Positions 44,494 through 52,813 of a stretch of DNA of 64,000 nt are shown here, piece after piece. Source of the DNA: Bradyrhizobium sp. AUGA SZCCT0176. Lineage in GTDB: Bacteria; Pseudomonadota; Alphaproteobacteria; Rhizobiales; Xanthobacteraceae. The position numbers and the translations under genes are program-made. Within the stretch, counting starts at the first letter, position 1. Each line of letters begins with the position of its first letter. The stretch is from NCBI RefSeq assembly GCF_018130145.1, contig NZ_JAFCMB010000006.1, forward strand, positions 62,001-126,000, given 5' to 3'. The notes beneath the pieces are model-generated. The model was not told the origin of the DNA, did not search any database, and saw only the letters and a list, made by a program, of their open reading frames with translations.

Positions 44494-45453
44494 TCAACTG
44501 CAATTCGTGACCTGGCTGGAGCACAGGCTGCGCCACCAGCCGCGCACGCCGTCCTGGCTTTCGACGAGGCCCCAATAGCCGCTGCAGGCGAGCAGGCGCT
44601 TCGGGCCGCCGTCGGTGTCGAGGGGGCCGCCGAGCTTGCGCTGCGCCGGCGTCCACTTCGCATCGGCGAACGGCGCCTGGAATAATCCGCCCATCCGCGT
44701 GCCGCCATTGGCGTAGTTTGCGCCGACCTTGTTCGCGGCGACCCAGCCGCGCCCCGAATAGGGTTTTGGCGCGTTGCGCGGATATTTCTTTTCGTCCTCA
44801 TATTCCTTGCCGGGCGGCGTCGCGCCTTCGATCAGGAACCAGCCGTCCTTGAATCCGATGACGCGGAATTCGGTCAGCCAGCCGTCTTCGGGTGTGTTCT
44901 CACTGCCAGCCATCTTCAGGCGATAGGGCGGCGGCAGCGTGCCGAGCACGCGCGATTTCACCGAAGGCTCGGCGCGGACGTTGAGGCCCTTGGGATCGCG
45001 ATCTTCCGACCAGGCGCCGAGATTGCAGGGCTCGGTACCATCAGGCTGCGCCGCGCGTTTGGCCGCGAGTTCGGCGTGCGATTTTGCGAACTCGCTTTCC
45101 TGGCCGTCGGGATCGGTCATCGTGGTGTCGCGGTTGCCGCGCGTGGCGTCGCTGCGCGGCTTCAATTCCGCCGACAGCGCACGCCGCTCATCCTTGTCGA
45201 GCTTGATGACGAGCACCTGGCGGGCTGCGAACACGCTGGCAGCGGACTTGGGGTCGTTCGCGCCTGCCGGATAGACCGCGAGGTATCCGGTCATATCAGT
45301 GGTGCGGTAGGCTTCGCCCGCGACATAGCCCGCCGGCACCAAAGCGAGCGCGCTGGCGCGCCATGCCGGCTCGGGCTCGGGCGCGGATTGTGCGATCGCC
45401 GCCGTCACCAGGGAGGCGACGACGGCGATTGAAAGCAGTGTGGTCTTTTGCAT
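44494..45453 (-). CDS. Exported SH3-domain protein
   Basis: 319 residues. Signal peptide (LLSIAVVASLVTAAIAQS). A bacterial SH3-like domain is centred on GLNVRAEPSVKSRVLGTLPP with GRGWVAANKVG behind it. Several cysteines occur in the C-terminal half (ACSGYWG, SLCSSQVTNC). Bacterial SH3 domains bind peptidoglycan or protein in the periplasm; the partner is unknown. Confidence 0.82.
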   Translation of the reverse strand: MQKTTLLSIAVVASLVTAAIAQSAPEPEPAWRASALALVPAGYVAGEAYRTTDMTGYLAVYPAGANDPKSAASVFAARQVLVIKLDKDERRALSAELKPRSDATRGNRDTTMTDPDGQESEFAKSHAELAAKRAAQPDGTEPCNLGAWSEDRDPKGLNVRAEPSVKSRVLGTLPPPYRLKMAGSENTPEDGWLTEFRVIGFKDGWFLIEGATPPGKEYEDEKKYPRNAPKPYSGRGWVAANKVGANYANGGTRMGGLFQAPFADAKWTPAQRKLGGPLDTDGGPKRLLACSGYWGLVESQDGVRGWWRSLCSSQVTNCS

Positions 45454-45491
45454 GGATCGAACAACGAGGGAGCGAAGCTGCTCCGTCCGTA

Positions 45492-45788
45492 TCAGGCCCG
45501 GGTGCCCGTGAACGGAAAACTGCCCATCGGGCCGATGCCCATTTCGCCGGACATGCTGTCGCCGGAAACTTTTCCGGTGAAGGCGAGCGTCAGCGGCATC
45601 GGGTTGGTGATGGAGATCTTCCAGGCGACGTCGTCGCCATTGGCGGTGCCGTCGAAGATGTCGCCGGAATTGCCGTCGGCGCCTTGCGTGCCCGTCAGCG
45701 TGCCGCCGGAATTCTTCAACGTCAGCGTCGCCTTGCGCTCGCCCATCGGCGTGGTCATGACGATATCCCAGTTTCCGTCCACGGCCAT
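45492..45788 (-). CDS. Small beta-rich hypothetical protein
   Basis: 98 residues without signal peptide: GNWDIVMTTPMGERKATLTL, DIFDGTANGDDVAWKISI, MPLTLAFTGKVSGDSMSG and a terminal GSFPFTGTRA. The strand pattern suggests a lipocalin- or avidin-like small barrel. Unknown role. It lies after the YciB gene beyond a dispersed repeat. Confidence 0.65.
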   Translation of the reverse strand: MAVDGNWDIVMTTPMGERKATLTLKNSGGTLTGTQGADGNSGDIFDGTANGDDVAWKISITNPMPLTLAFTGKVSGDSMSGEMGIGPMGSFPFTGTRA

Positions 45789-45897
45789 CTTGGTCTCCCC
45801 AATACATTTCCCAGCAACCGGAATGGTTCTGAGTTCTCCCGGCGGCGGTATAACCCATCTTGCCGCGCAAGCCCAACCCTGTAGCCTTCCTTTTGAC

Positions 45898-45941
45898 GCG
45901 TTTTCTTGACGCGAACCGGTATCCACTTCGCTTGAAAACGC
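45898..45941. repeat. CGAACCGGT-type dispersed repeat, compact copy
   Basis: Arms GCGTTTTC (45898-45905) and GAAAACGC (45934-45941) enclose GCGAACCGGTATCCACTTCG. It lies in the gap between the YciB gene and the small gene at 45788. Confidence 0.75.
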
Positions 45942-45955
45942 TTTGCCTACGGTAC

Positions 45956-46510
45956 TTACGCGCGGGCGGCCGCGCGCAGGCGGCTGCCGACCAGGACGCG
46001 GAACGCGACATATTGCACGGCGAACAGAGCAATCTTGGCCCCGATCAGGACGACGGTCACATAGAACGTCCACAGCTTCATGTCGCCGGTCATCGCGACG
46101 CCGATGGTGCCGGCGGCGAGCACGAAGCACAGCCCGGCCCAGACGTAGCCTGCGGCAGTGGCATATTCCGGGATGGTCTGGGTCACGATCGGCGGCATAT
46201 AGCGCAGCATCCAGCCGCGCTTGAGCATGATGAGGCCGATCGCAAAATGCCCGATCGCGGGTTTCGCCAGCACGAAGCGCGGGTCGTGGGTCAAGAGCGT
46301 GGCGCCGCCGAGCACGATCACGAGGCCGAGGCTGGCCCAGGTCATGTAGCCGAGTTCCTTGCCCTTGATGCGGGAATAGATCACCTGGCCGATGGCGCCT
46401 GCGATCGCGACGCCGGTCGCCAGCAACACGTTGTCGGTCGCGAGATAGATCGCGATGAACACGATGGTGGAGAAAAAGTCGGCGCCTAATCTTGCGAATA
46501 CGTCTTTCAT
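45956..46510 (-). CDS. yciB: YciB / septation protein A family membrane protein
   Basis: 184 residues, about five membrane helices, with the family pattern FFSTIVFIAIYLATDNVLLA, ATLLTHDPRFVLAKPAIGHF and LKRGWMLRYMPP. YciB (IspA/IspZ) is an inner-membrane protein linked to cell envelope integrity and septation. It follows the 192-residue membrane protein by 45 bases and shares its promoter with two TetR-type operators. Confidence 0.9.
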   Translation of the reverse strand: MKDVFARLGADFFSTIVFIAIYLATDNVLLATGVAIAGAIGQVIYSRIKGKELGYMTWASLGLVIVLGGATLLTHDPRFVLAKPAIGHFAIGLIMLKRGWMLRYMPPIVTQTIPEYATAAGYVWAGLCFVLAAGTIGVAMTGDMKLWTFYVTVVLIGAKIALFAVQYVAFRVLVGSRLRAAARA

Positions 46511-46555
46511 CGCGCTGCTTTCTGTTGAATGCGGTGGCTCGGAGAGATCGATATC

Positions 46556-47134
46556 TTAGTGCGTGCCGGGCAAAGCGTTGGCGGGCGGGGTGCCATACTT
46601 CGCCTTGCAGTATTCGGGATACCATTTGGTGAAATAGGCCGCGCTGTTGCGTGCGGCAAACGCGACCAGCAGTCCCGCCCACAGTGGCAGGCCCGGCACA
46701 TAGATCAGCGCGGCATTGCCGGCCATCATCAACACCATCGCGCCGGTCCATGCCCAGGTGATGATATAGTTCGCCTTGATGAAGCCGGGCAGCTTCGCGG
46801 TCTTGGCATCGACCACCTCAAGCGCATATTGCAGCGTGAAGGGTTTGCCAGCGATGATCGAGCCCAGCGTGACCAGGAACATGCCGGCATCGACCGCGAG
46901 CTTGACGCCGGAGACGCTGAGGTCAGGATCGATCTCGGTGACGTAACCGCCGATCGCGGTAAAGACCACGACGGAGCCCACGCCCAGGATCTTCAGCGAG
47001 CGGCCGCGAACCATGTCGTAGGCGATCGCCGGGAGGCAAATCGCGGCAGCGCCGAACAGGGCGACGTCGGCCGAAGTCACCAGCATCAGCAGGGCGAAGG
47101 CACCGTAGGGGGCGAGGATCAGGAGGATCGTCAT
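46556..47134 (-). CDS. Polytopic membrane protein upstream of yciB
   Basis: 192 residues, about five to six membrane helices (LLILAPYGAFALLMLV, ILGVGSVVVFTAIGGYV, AGMFLVTLGSIIAGKPF, IITWAWTGAMVLMMAG). The GKPFTLQYALEVVDAKTAKL loop followed by FIKANYIITWAWTGAM is reminiscent of septation-protein relatives. AGAGG precedes the ATG at 47134. It is the first gene after the paired operators at 47152-47224 and probably heads an operon with yciB. Confidence 0.75.
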   Translation of the reverse strand: MTILLILAPYGAFALLMLVTSADVALFGAAAICLPAIAYDMVRGRSLKILGVGSVVVFTAIGGYVTEIDPDLSVSGVKLAVDAGMFLVTLGSIIAGKPFTLQYALEVVDAKTAKLPGFIKANYIITWAWTGAMVLMMAGNAALIYVPGLPLWAGLLVAFAARNSAAYFTKWYPEYCKAKYGTPPANALPGTH

Positions 47135-47151
47135 GGCAGCCTCTCCGGCTT

Positions 47152-47172
47152 TATCTTTACATCGTAAAGATA
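47152..47172. promoter_or_regulatory. TetR-type operator A1
   Basis: Perfect palindrome TATCTTTAC-N3-GTAAAGATA, 18 bases before the first gene of the yciB operon. The same core occurs at 49298-49316. Confidence 0.75.
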
Positions 47173-47205
47173 CCGTAGGGGTAAGGGCGGGAGGCGTCAA
47201 GGAAA

Positions 47206-47224
47206 ATCTTTACAGTGTCAAAAT
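47206..47224. promoter_or_regulatory. TetR-type operator A2, degenerate
   Basis: ATCTTTAC-AGT-GTCAAAAT, two mismatches to a perfect palindrome. It lies 53 bases from operator A1; the TTGACG (-35-like, minus strand, 47195-47200) between them faces the yciB operon. Confidence 0.65.
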
Positions 47225-47283
47225 AAATGAATTGTAGCGAAATAGTCAATTAATACAGTTAGTTGCGCGGAATTGAGCGAGGA

Positions 47284-47688
47284 CTATAACGGCCAGAAGC
47301 GCGCCAGCGCAAGAAGCGCGGCTGCGAGCAGCACAAGCAGGGTAAGCAGAATGCCGCCGACCCGGCAGATCTGAAACTGCAAGGTGCGTGGGCCGACATA
47401 CATGCCGAGCGGATGCAGCAGCCGCGCCACCAGCAGCATTCCCATCAAGAGGTGCACCCGCGCGGTCGGCATACCAGACATTTCCAGCAGCGCGACCAGC
47501 AACACGATAACAGGGACATATTCGGCAAAATTGCCATGCGCGCGAATGGCGCTGCGCAGCTTGATGTTGTCGCCGTCGCCGAACACGATGCGATGTCCCC
47601 GCCGCAGGCGCGAGACCTGCAGGCCGAGCACGAGATACAGCAGCGCGAGAATGGCGAGATAGAAGCCGGTGATCGTGGGTATGTGCAT
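47284..47688 (-). CDS. MAPEG family membrane protein
   Basis: 134 residues, four membrane helices, with the MAPEG core NIKLRSAIRAHGNFAEYVPV and ARLLHPLGMYVGP. MAPEG proteins include membrane glutathione transferases; residues around RAHGNFAEYVP bind glutathione. It points toward, and ends 60 bases before, operator A2; an upstream palindromic repeat separates it from the carotenoid oxygenase. Confidence 0.88.
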   Translation of the reverse strand: MHIPTITGFYLAILALLYLVLGLQVSRLRRGHRIVFGDGDNIKLRSAIRAHGNFAEYVPVIVLLVALLEMSGMPTARVHLLMGMLLVARLLHPLGMYVGPRTLQFQICRVGGILLTLLVLLAAALLALARFWPL

Positions 47689-47715
47689 GTGTGGGTCCCC
47701 CGAGACGACTCATAG

Positions 47716-47864
47716 CGTCATTCCCCGACGCGCAATAGCGCATCTGAGGGCGCGCGTTAGCGCGAACCCGGAATCTCGAGATTATCGTATTCTATCATCT
47801 CTAGATTCCGGGTTCATCGCTGCGCGATGCCCTCAGATGCGCAATTGCGCATCGGGGAATGACG
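47716..47864. repeat. Palindromic intergenic element, CGTCATTCC subtype
   Basis: Outer arms CGTCATTCCCC and GGGGAATGACG. Inner hairpins include GCGCGCGTTAGCGCG, a split GAATCTCGAGATT...CTAGATTC stem and GATGCGCAATTGCGCATC. It lies between carotenoid oxygenase and MAPEG, both leftward. Confidence 0.85.
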
Positions 47865-47873
47865 GGAGGACCC

Positions 47874-49277
47874 TCAGGTCGCACTCACCCAATTGCCATG
47901 GAAGCCATCGGGCACGCGATGCCCGAGATGCACCAGCGCCACCGGTCCGGCTTCGACGTCTTTGGCGTTGAACACTGCCAGGTCGCTGCGGTTTTCCCGC
48001 GCGCGCCAGACCGCTGATAGCAGCCAGCCATCGCCCTCGGCGGCATCTTCACCGCGCTCGACGAACACGGCTTCGGAAATGGTGTCGCCGGCGGGCAGGT
48101 GATATTTGCCCAGCCGCTTGCCCTTGCCGTCGACATGCACGATGCCGGACAGCGCGCCGAACATCGGCAGGTCAGGATTGGCGCAGGCGTACCAGCCGTG
48201 GTTGCTGGCAAGGCCCGCGCGGCGATCGTCGATGCGCGGGAATTCGCCGGTCAAATCGTCGAGATAGGTTTGCGTGAAGCGGTCGGTATTGCCGGAGAGA
48301 TCAAAGGTCCAGCGGCAATAGCGTGCGCGCGATTTTTCGGGGTCCGTCGGCGAGCCGTCGGGGTGGGTGAACAGTGGCGCTTCCTCGAACTGCATCACGT
48401 CGGCGACGATGCGGCCGCCTTCCTCCCACGCGTTCATGACGTGGAACACGTAGCAGCTCTCGGCGCGGAACCAGACGATGTCTTTCGCCGAGCCGGTGCG
48501 CTTCATGACGCCGACATAGGCGCCTTTCTCCGGCTCCCAGGCGTAAGGCGGCTTGCCGCGCATTGCCCGCTCCATGCTGCCGGTGATCGGCAGGATCGGA
48601 AACAACATGTGGTTTTCGGTGACGATGAAGTCGTGCACCATGCTGGCATAAGGCGCTTCGAAGCGATCGAACCGCGTCACCACGCCTGAGGCGTTGACCG
48701 ATCCGAACGAGAGGGCAGGGGTTAGCGGCCCCGCGGCGTTGTAGCCGAAGAAAACCATCTCGCCGGTGACGGGGTCGATCTTGGGATGCGCCGTAAAGGG
48801 GCCTGCGATCGCGCCCTTGTAGTCGCAATAGCCCATACGCTCCAGGGTGCCCGGTTCGATCTCGGTCGGCATATGGCCTTCTTCCAGCGCCAGCAGGCGG
48901 CCGCCGTGGAAGATGATGTTGGTGTTGGCGACGCCGCCGTCATTGGTGACATCGGCGGGCGCGCCCGGCAGCTTGCGGCCAAAGCCGCCGAACAACGCGC
49001 GGCCGGCATCATGCTCGGCCTGCCATTTGGGGGTGCGGACCCAGCGGTTGCGATAGCTGGCGCGGCCGTTCTCGAGATGGAAGGCGTGCAGCATGCCGTC
49101 GCCGACGAACCAGTGCGCGCCGGGCGCTTCGAATTGCGGGTTGGGGCCGTTGCGATAAAGCGTGCCGTTGAGCTCGCGCGGCAATTCGCCGGTCACCTTC
49201 AGGAACGGTGCGTCGCATTCCATCGGTATAGGCGCCAGATTGGTCCGCGCCGCGTTGGTCGCCACTTGATCGAGCAT
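47874..49277 (-). CDS. Carotenoid oxygenase (carotenoid cleavage dioxygenase)
   Basis: 467 residues, standard for the RPE65/CCD seven-bladed propeller. N-terminal FLKVTGELPRELNGTLYRNG and FVGDGMLHAFHLENG lead to the four iron-ligand His regions: PFTAHPKIDP, SMVHDFIVTENH, VFHVMNAWEEGG and, at the end, GFHGNWV. It splits a double bond of a carotenoid or of a stilbene/lignin-derived phenylpropanoid with non-haem iron and O2; the substrate cannot be told. Its leftward promoter carries two TetR-type operators shared with the divergent regulator gene. Confidence 0.93.
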   Translation of the reverse strand: MLDQVATNAARTNLAPIPMECDAPFLKVTGELPRELNGTLYRNGPNPQFEAPGAHWFVGDGMLHAFHLENGRASYRNRWVRTPKWQAEHDAGRALFGGFGRKLPGAPADVTNDGGVANTNIIFHGGRLLALEEGHMPTEIEPGTLERMGYCDYKGAIAGPFTAHPKIDPVTGEMVFFGYNAAGPLTPALSFGSVNASGVVTRFDRFEAPYASMVHDFIVTENHMLFPILPITGSMERAMRGKPPYAWEPEKGAYVGVMKRTGSAKDIVWFRAESCYVFHVMNAWEEGGRIVADVMQFEEAPLFTHPDGSPTDPEKSRARYCRWTFDLSGNTDRFTQTYLDDLTGEFPRIDDRRAGLASNHGWYACANPDLPMFGALSGIVHVDGKGKRLGKYHLPAGDTISEAVFVERGEDAAEGDGWLLSAVWRARENRSDLAVFNAKDVEAGPVALVHLGHRVPDGFHGNWVSAT

Positions 49278-49297
49278 CGTCGCTTCCTCCCGGTTTG

Positions 49298-49316
49298 ATC
49301 TTTACAACGTAAAGAT
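49298..49316. promoter_or_regulatory. TetR-type operator B1
   Basis: Perfect palindrome ATCTTTAC-AAC-GTAAAGAT, 20 bases before the carotenoid oxygenase start. Same arms as operator A1. Confidence 0.8.
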
Positions 49317-49351
49317 ATGACTACAGGGCATGCCAGCCATCGTCAAGCAAA

Positions 49352-49370
49352 ATCTTTACAGTGTAAAAAT
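49352..49370. promoter_or_regulatory. TetR-type operator B2
   Basis: ATCTTTAC-AGT-GTAAAAAT, one mismatch. It lies 54 bases from B1. Its first half overlaps TTTACA, the -35-like element of the regulator gene. Confidence 0.75.
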
Positions 49371-49382
49371 TGCGGCTATAAG
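49355..49382 (+). promoter_or_regulatory. Predicted promoter of the TetR gene
   Basis: TTTACA (49355-49360), 16-base spacer, TATAAG (49377-49382), about 20 bases before the ATG. Overlap with operator B2 implies autorepression. Confidence 0.5.
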
Positions 49383-49400
49383 GATTCGCAAGGGGTTCAA

Positions 49401-50129
49401 ATGGCCAAAACATCGAGAGAAAACAAAGTCGTTCGCACCGTCGCGCGGACCCGCAAACCGGCGAGGGCGGCTGCCGAACGGCCCGCCGTGCGGCGGCGCA
49501 AATCACCGGGCGATACCCCCTATCATCATGGCGACCTGCGCGAGGCCCTTCTGCAGGCAGCCGAGCGGGTGCTGGAGCGCGACGGACTGGCGGGGCTGAC
49601 GCTGCGCGCGGTGGCGCGCGAGGCCGGCGTCTCACATGCCGCACCGACCCATCATTTCGGCGATCTCACCGGCCTTGTCAGCGAACTCGCGGCGATCGGC
49701 TTTCGGATGTTCAACGAGGCCATGGTCACCGCCGGCAACAGCGAGACGCTGCCGATCATGAAGGGGCTGGCGAGCGCCAAAGCCTACGTCGCCTACGCGC
49801 AGGCGCATCCCGGTATGTACGGCGTGATGTTCCGCAGCGCACGGCTGGATTATTCGCGTCCCTCGCTGCATGAGGCTTCCGATGCCGCGTTCGCAGGGCT
49901 GACCCGCGGTGTCGGCGCCAGCCGGCACGAGCAGATTCCACAGGATGGAATCTCGCTGGATCAGGCCGCCGCCATCGCACGCGCGTGGTCGCTGGTGCAT
50001 GGTTTTACCACGCTGCTGCTTGACGGCCGGCTCACGGGCATTCTGGAGCGGTTGCCCGAGGGTACGTCCGCCGACCAGCTGCTGGACGCGATGCTGCGCG
50101 GGGCCGTGCCCCGGCCGCCGGGGGCCTAG
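49401..50129 (+). CDS. TetR family transcriptional regulator
   Basis: 242 residues. After a basic, disordered 40-residue N terminus comes a TetR HTH (LLQAAERVLERDGLAGLTLR, AVAREAGVSHAAPTHHFGDL) and a ligand-binding domain of the TetR_C type (AYAQAHPGMYGVMFRSARLD). AAGGGG precedes the ATG at 49401. It is divergent from the carotenoid oxygenase, with the paired operators between them, so it probably represses both and also the yciB operon. A carotenoid- or phenylpropanoid-derived inducer is a reasonable guess. Confidence 0.92.
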   Translation: MAKTSRENKVVRTVARTRKPARAAAERPAVRRRKSPGDTPYHHGDLREALLQAAERVLERDGLAGLTLRAVAREAGVSHAAPTHHFGDLTGLVSELAAIGFRMFNEAMVTAGNSETLPIMKGLASAKAYVAYAQAHPGMYGVMFRSARLDYSRPSLHEASDAAFAGLTRGVGASRHEQIPQDGISLDQAAAIARAWSLVHGFTTLLLDGRLTGILERLPEGTSADQLLDAMLRGAVPRPPGA

Positions 50130-50255
50130 GTGGCAGCATACCAGCTATCGGGCATGTGACTTCCGCGTGACTTCCCGCAGGTCGGCGCTCTATAAGGTGC
50201 GGCTTAAATCGTTTCTAATATCGACCGAACGAGCCCCGCCGGGAAGGAACTAGCC

Positions 50256-52124
50256 GTGACAGACTCCAAAGCCGTCCTCATCGATCGTCATCCCGGCCGC
50301 ACGGCCCAGACCATCGGGATCGCGCGCGTACTTGGCGCCGATCAGGACCTGATCCACGAGCCGTCGGTCGGCGTGGTCGGCACCAAGGGCGACAGCCAGT
50401 GCTACATGGGGGTGATGGCGAAGGTCGATGCGATCCACGCCAGCCTCAAGAGCCATGTCGGCAAGGGCGCCGGCCAGATGAAGCTGCGCCTGGTCCAGCC
50501 GGAATACACCATCGCCACCTCGGACGGCATCCGCAACGGGACGCGCGAAATGCGCTACTCGCTGATCGGGCGTGAAATTACCCACGATGCGCTGTGCGAA
50601 CATCTGGAGGCCACTGGGCTCCTCGGCACCATCGCCGTCGTCGCCTGCGACAAGCCGCCGGTCGGCACGCTGGCCGCGCTGCTCGAGCACAATCAGCCCG
50701 CGATCATCATGTCCGACGGCGCGATCCATCCCGGCACCGATCCGAACACCGGCGAGAAGCTCGACATCGTCAGCGCCTACCAGGTCGCCGGCAACCCTGA
50801 TGCGGAATACCGCCACCACATCGCCTGCCATGCCTGTCCCGGCTACGGCAGTTGCGGCGGCATGTTCACCTACAACACCATGCAGACCTTCATCGGCGTC
50901 GTCGGCATGCAGCCGCTGCACATGGTGGCGCCGCCGTCCGACGATCCCCGCCGCCTCAAGGAGTTTCCGGACCAGCTCGTCGGCTACCTCGCGCAGATGA
51001 TCGCGAAGGGCCTCAAGCCGCGCGACATCGTGGTCCGCGACTCGATCCGCAACGCCGTGATCGTCGCGATGGCGATCGGCGGCTCGACCAACGTCACGCT
51101 GCATGCGCCGGAGATCGCGCGCGCCGCAGGCTTCGCGGACTTCTGGAAAGAGGTGATGACGCCGGCCGAGTTCAATCATCTGTCGCAATACGTCGTGCCT
51201 GTCCTCACCGACGCCCGGCCGTACGGCAAATATTCGATGGTCGACATCGATGCCGTCGGCGGCGTGCAGGTGATCGTTCGCGAATTGCTGGAGGCCGGAC
51301 TGCTCAACGGTGACGTGATGACCTGCACCGGCGAAACCCTGGCCGAGCAGGTCAAGCGCCTCGAAACCAAACCCGCCGACGGCACGGTCATCTACACCGT
51401 GGCAAAACCCTACAAGCCGACCGGTGGCCTGCGCGTTCTCGGCGGCAATCTGTCGCCGGAATTTTCCGCCATTCTGAAACTGGCTGGCGTCGAAGGCGGG
51501 CTGGAAAACAACCTGTTCCGCGGCAGAGCGCGCGTGTTCGAAGGCGAGCGGGGGCTACTTGAGGCGCTCGACAAGACGCCCGACCTTTTCCAGAACAACG
51601 ACATGATCATCGTGCGCTACGAGGGTCCGAGCGGCGCGCCCGGCATGCCGGAAATGCTCGATCCCACCTCGCGCATCACCACGCTGTGCCGTGAGCGCGG
51701 CATCGTGGTCGCGCTGATGACCGATGCGCGGTTCTCCGGCGGATCGGTCGGCCTCGTCATCGGCCATGTCGGCCCTGAGGCCGGCCTCGGCGGCCCCATC
51801 GCCTTCGTCGAGGACGGTGACGAGATCATCGCCGATCTCAACAAGAACGAACTCAATTGCACGGCGCTGGCGGATCCGGCCGTTCTGAAGGCGCGCAAGG
51901 CGGCCTGGGACAAGGTGGTGGCGGCCAATGGCGGCCTGCACCCGAACTGCGGCGTCGCCGACACCCGCCTGTTGCACCGCGCGCGGCTCTCTGCCGTGCC
52001 GGCCACCCGCGGCGGCGGCCTGCACCCGAACCGCGAAGTCTGGGTACGTTACCCCCGCGAAGCAACCAGGTCAGGCTTCGTGCCGAAGAACAAGCACCGG
52101 CCGGAGGCGGAGAAGGCGTTCTAA
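50256..52124 (+). CDS. IlvD/Edd family dehydratase
   Basis: 622 residues with the family's iron-sulfur and Mg sites: Cys49 (GDSQCYMG), Cys131-Asp-Lys133 (VACDKPPVG), CHACPGYGSCGGMF (191-202), and late RFSGGSVGLVIGHVGPEAGL. Members dehydrate dihydroxy acids (valine/isoleucine synthesis) or sugar acids. The N-terminal region differs from typical IlvD, so a sugar-acid or other hydroxy-acid substrate is possible. The last 60 residues are unusual, with a near-duplicate GGLHPN unit and a basic tail. GTG start at 50256 with GGAAGG upstream. Confidence 0.88.
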   Translation: MTDSKAVLIDRHPGRTAQTIGIARVLGADQDLIHEPSVGVVGTKGDSQCYMGVMAKVDAIHASLKSHVGKGAGQMKLRLVQPEYTIATSDGIRNGTREMRYSLIGREITHDALCEHLEATGLLGTIAVVACDKPPVGTLAALLEHNQPAIIMSDGAIHPGTDPNTGEKLDIVSAYQVAGNPDAEYRHHIACHACPGYGSCGGMFTYNTMQTFIGVVGMQPLHMVAPPSDDPRRLKEFPDQLVGYLAQMIAKGLKPRDIVVRDSIRNAVIVAMAIGGSTNVTLHAPEIARAAGFADFWKEVMTPAEFNHLSQYVVPVLTDARPYGKYSMVDIDAVGGVQVIVRELLEAGLLNGDVMTCTGETLAEQVKRLETKPADGTVIYTVAKPYKPTGGLRVLGGNLSPEFSAILKLAGVEGGLENNLFRGRARVFEGERGLLEALDKTPDLFQNNDMIIVRYEGPSGAPGMPEMLDPTSRITTLCRERGIVVALMTDARFSGGSVGLVIGHVGPEAGLGGPIAFVEDGDEIIADLNKNELNCTALADPAVLKARKAAWDKVVAANGGLHPNCGVADTRLLHRARLSAVPATRGGGLHPNREVWVRYPREATRSGFVPKNKHRPEAEKAF

Positions 52125-52171
52125 AAAGCGTTTCCGGCCCATCGTCCTGCTTGCGGGCGACACCGAATTCG

Positions 52172-52804
52172 TCAATTCGGACAAGGTTGCCCGGCGGCTC
52201 CCCACAGGGCCATGTCCTTGACATGACTCTCGAAGGTGCCCGGCGGCGTGGTGCGGCCCGCTCCGGGTGCCCACCCCCGGGGGATGAAGCCGTTTAACGA
52301 TGCATCGTGCCGCAGATGTTCAAGGAGACCAACGGCGTCTCGACCGCCATTGCGTTTGGGATCCTTCAGTTGCGCGCAAATCTCGGCGCCACTCTTGCCG
52401 AACCAGATGAACGCCACCGGCGCAAGCTGCCAGTCGATGCCGGCGCGCAGCGGCGCCGGTGCAGGATCGTTCGGCAGGGTGGAGGTCATGTGACACGTCG
52501 AGCAAGGGATTGTCTCAGCCCCGATGCGGCTCGCTCCGCCATGAATATTCATGCCGTGCACCCGGGGCCTGTTTTCGCCTGCCGGCGTCCACATCGGAAT
52601 CGCCTTGGCGTCGACATGGCAGTTGGCACAACGTGGATGTGTCACAACTGCTTCAATCCTCTTCCAGGCTTCCAGCCCCTCGGCACGGCTGACGCTGCCC
52701 GGCGGCAGCACATCCTTGGCGGCCTCGTCCTTGGCCACGACAATTCCCGTGAGGGCCACGATTGATGAAGCGGCGAACGCGAGCGCGATCAGTGATCTCT
52801 TCAT
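52172..52804 (-). CDS. Exported c-type cytochrome of a molybdenum hydroxylase operon
   Basis: 210 residues. Signal peptide (SLIALAFAASSIVALTGIVV) and two haem-binding motifs, CANCH (59-63) and CSTCH (101-105), the first followed by GLEAWKRIEAVVTHP-type context. It probably takes electrons from the upstream hydroxylase and passes them to the respiratory chain. Ten bases separate it from the large subunit gene. Confidence 0.85.
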   Translation of the reverse strand: MKRSLIALAFAASSIVALTGIVVAKDEAAKDVLPPGSVSRAEGLEAWKRIEAVVTHPRCANCHVDAKAIPMWTPAGENRPRVHGMNIHGGASRIGAETIPCSTCHMTSTLPNDPAPAPLRAGIDWQLAPVAFIWFGKSGAEICAQLKDPKRNGGRDAVGLLEHLRHDASLNGFIPRGWAPGAGRTTPPGTFESHVKDMALWGAAGQPCPN

Positions 52805-52813
52805 GACCCGCCC

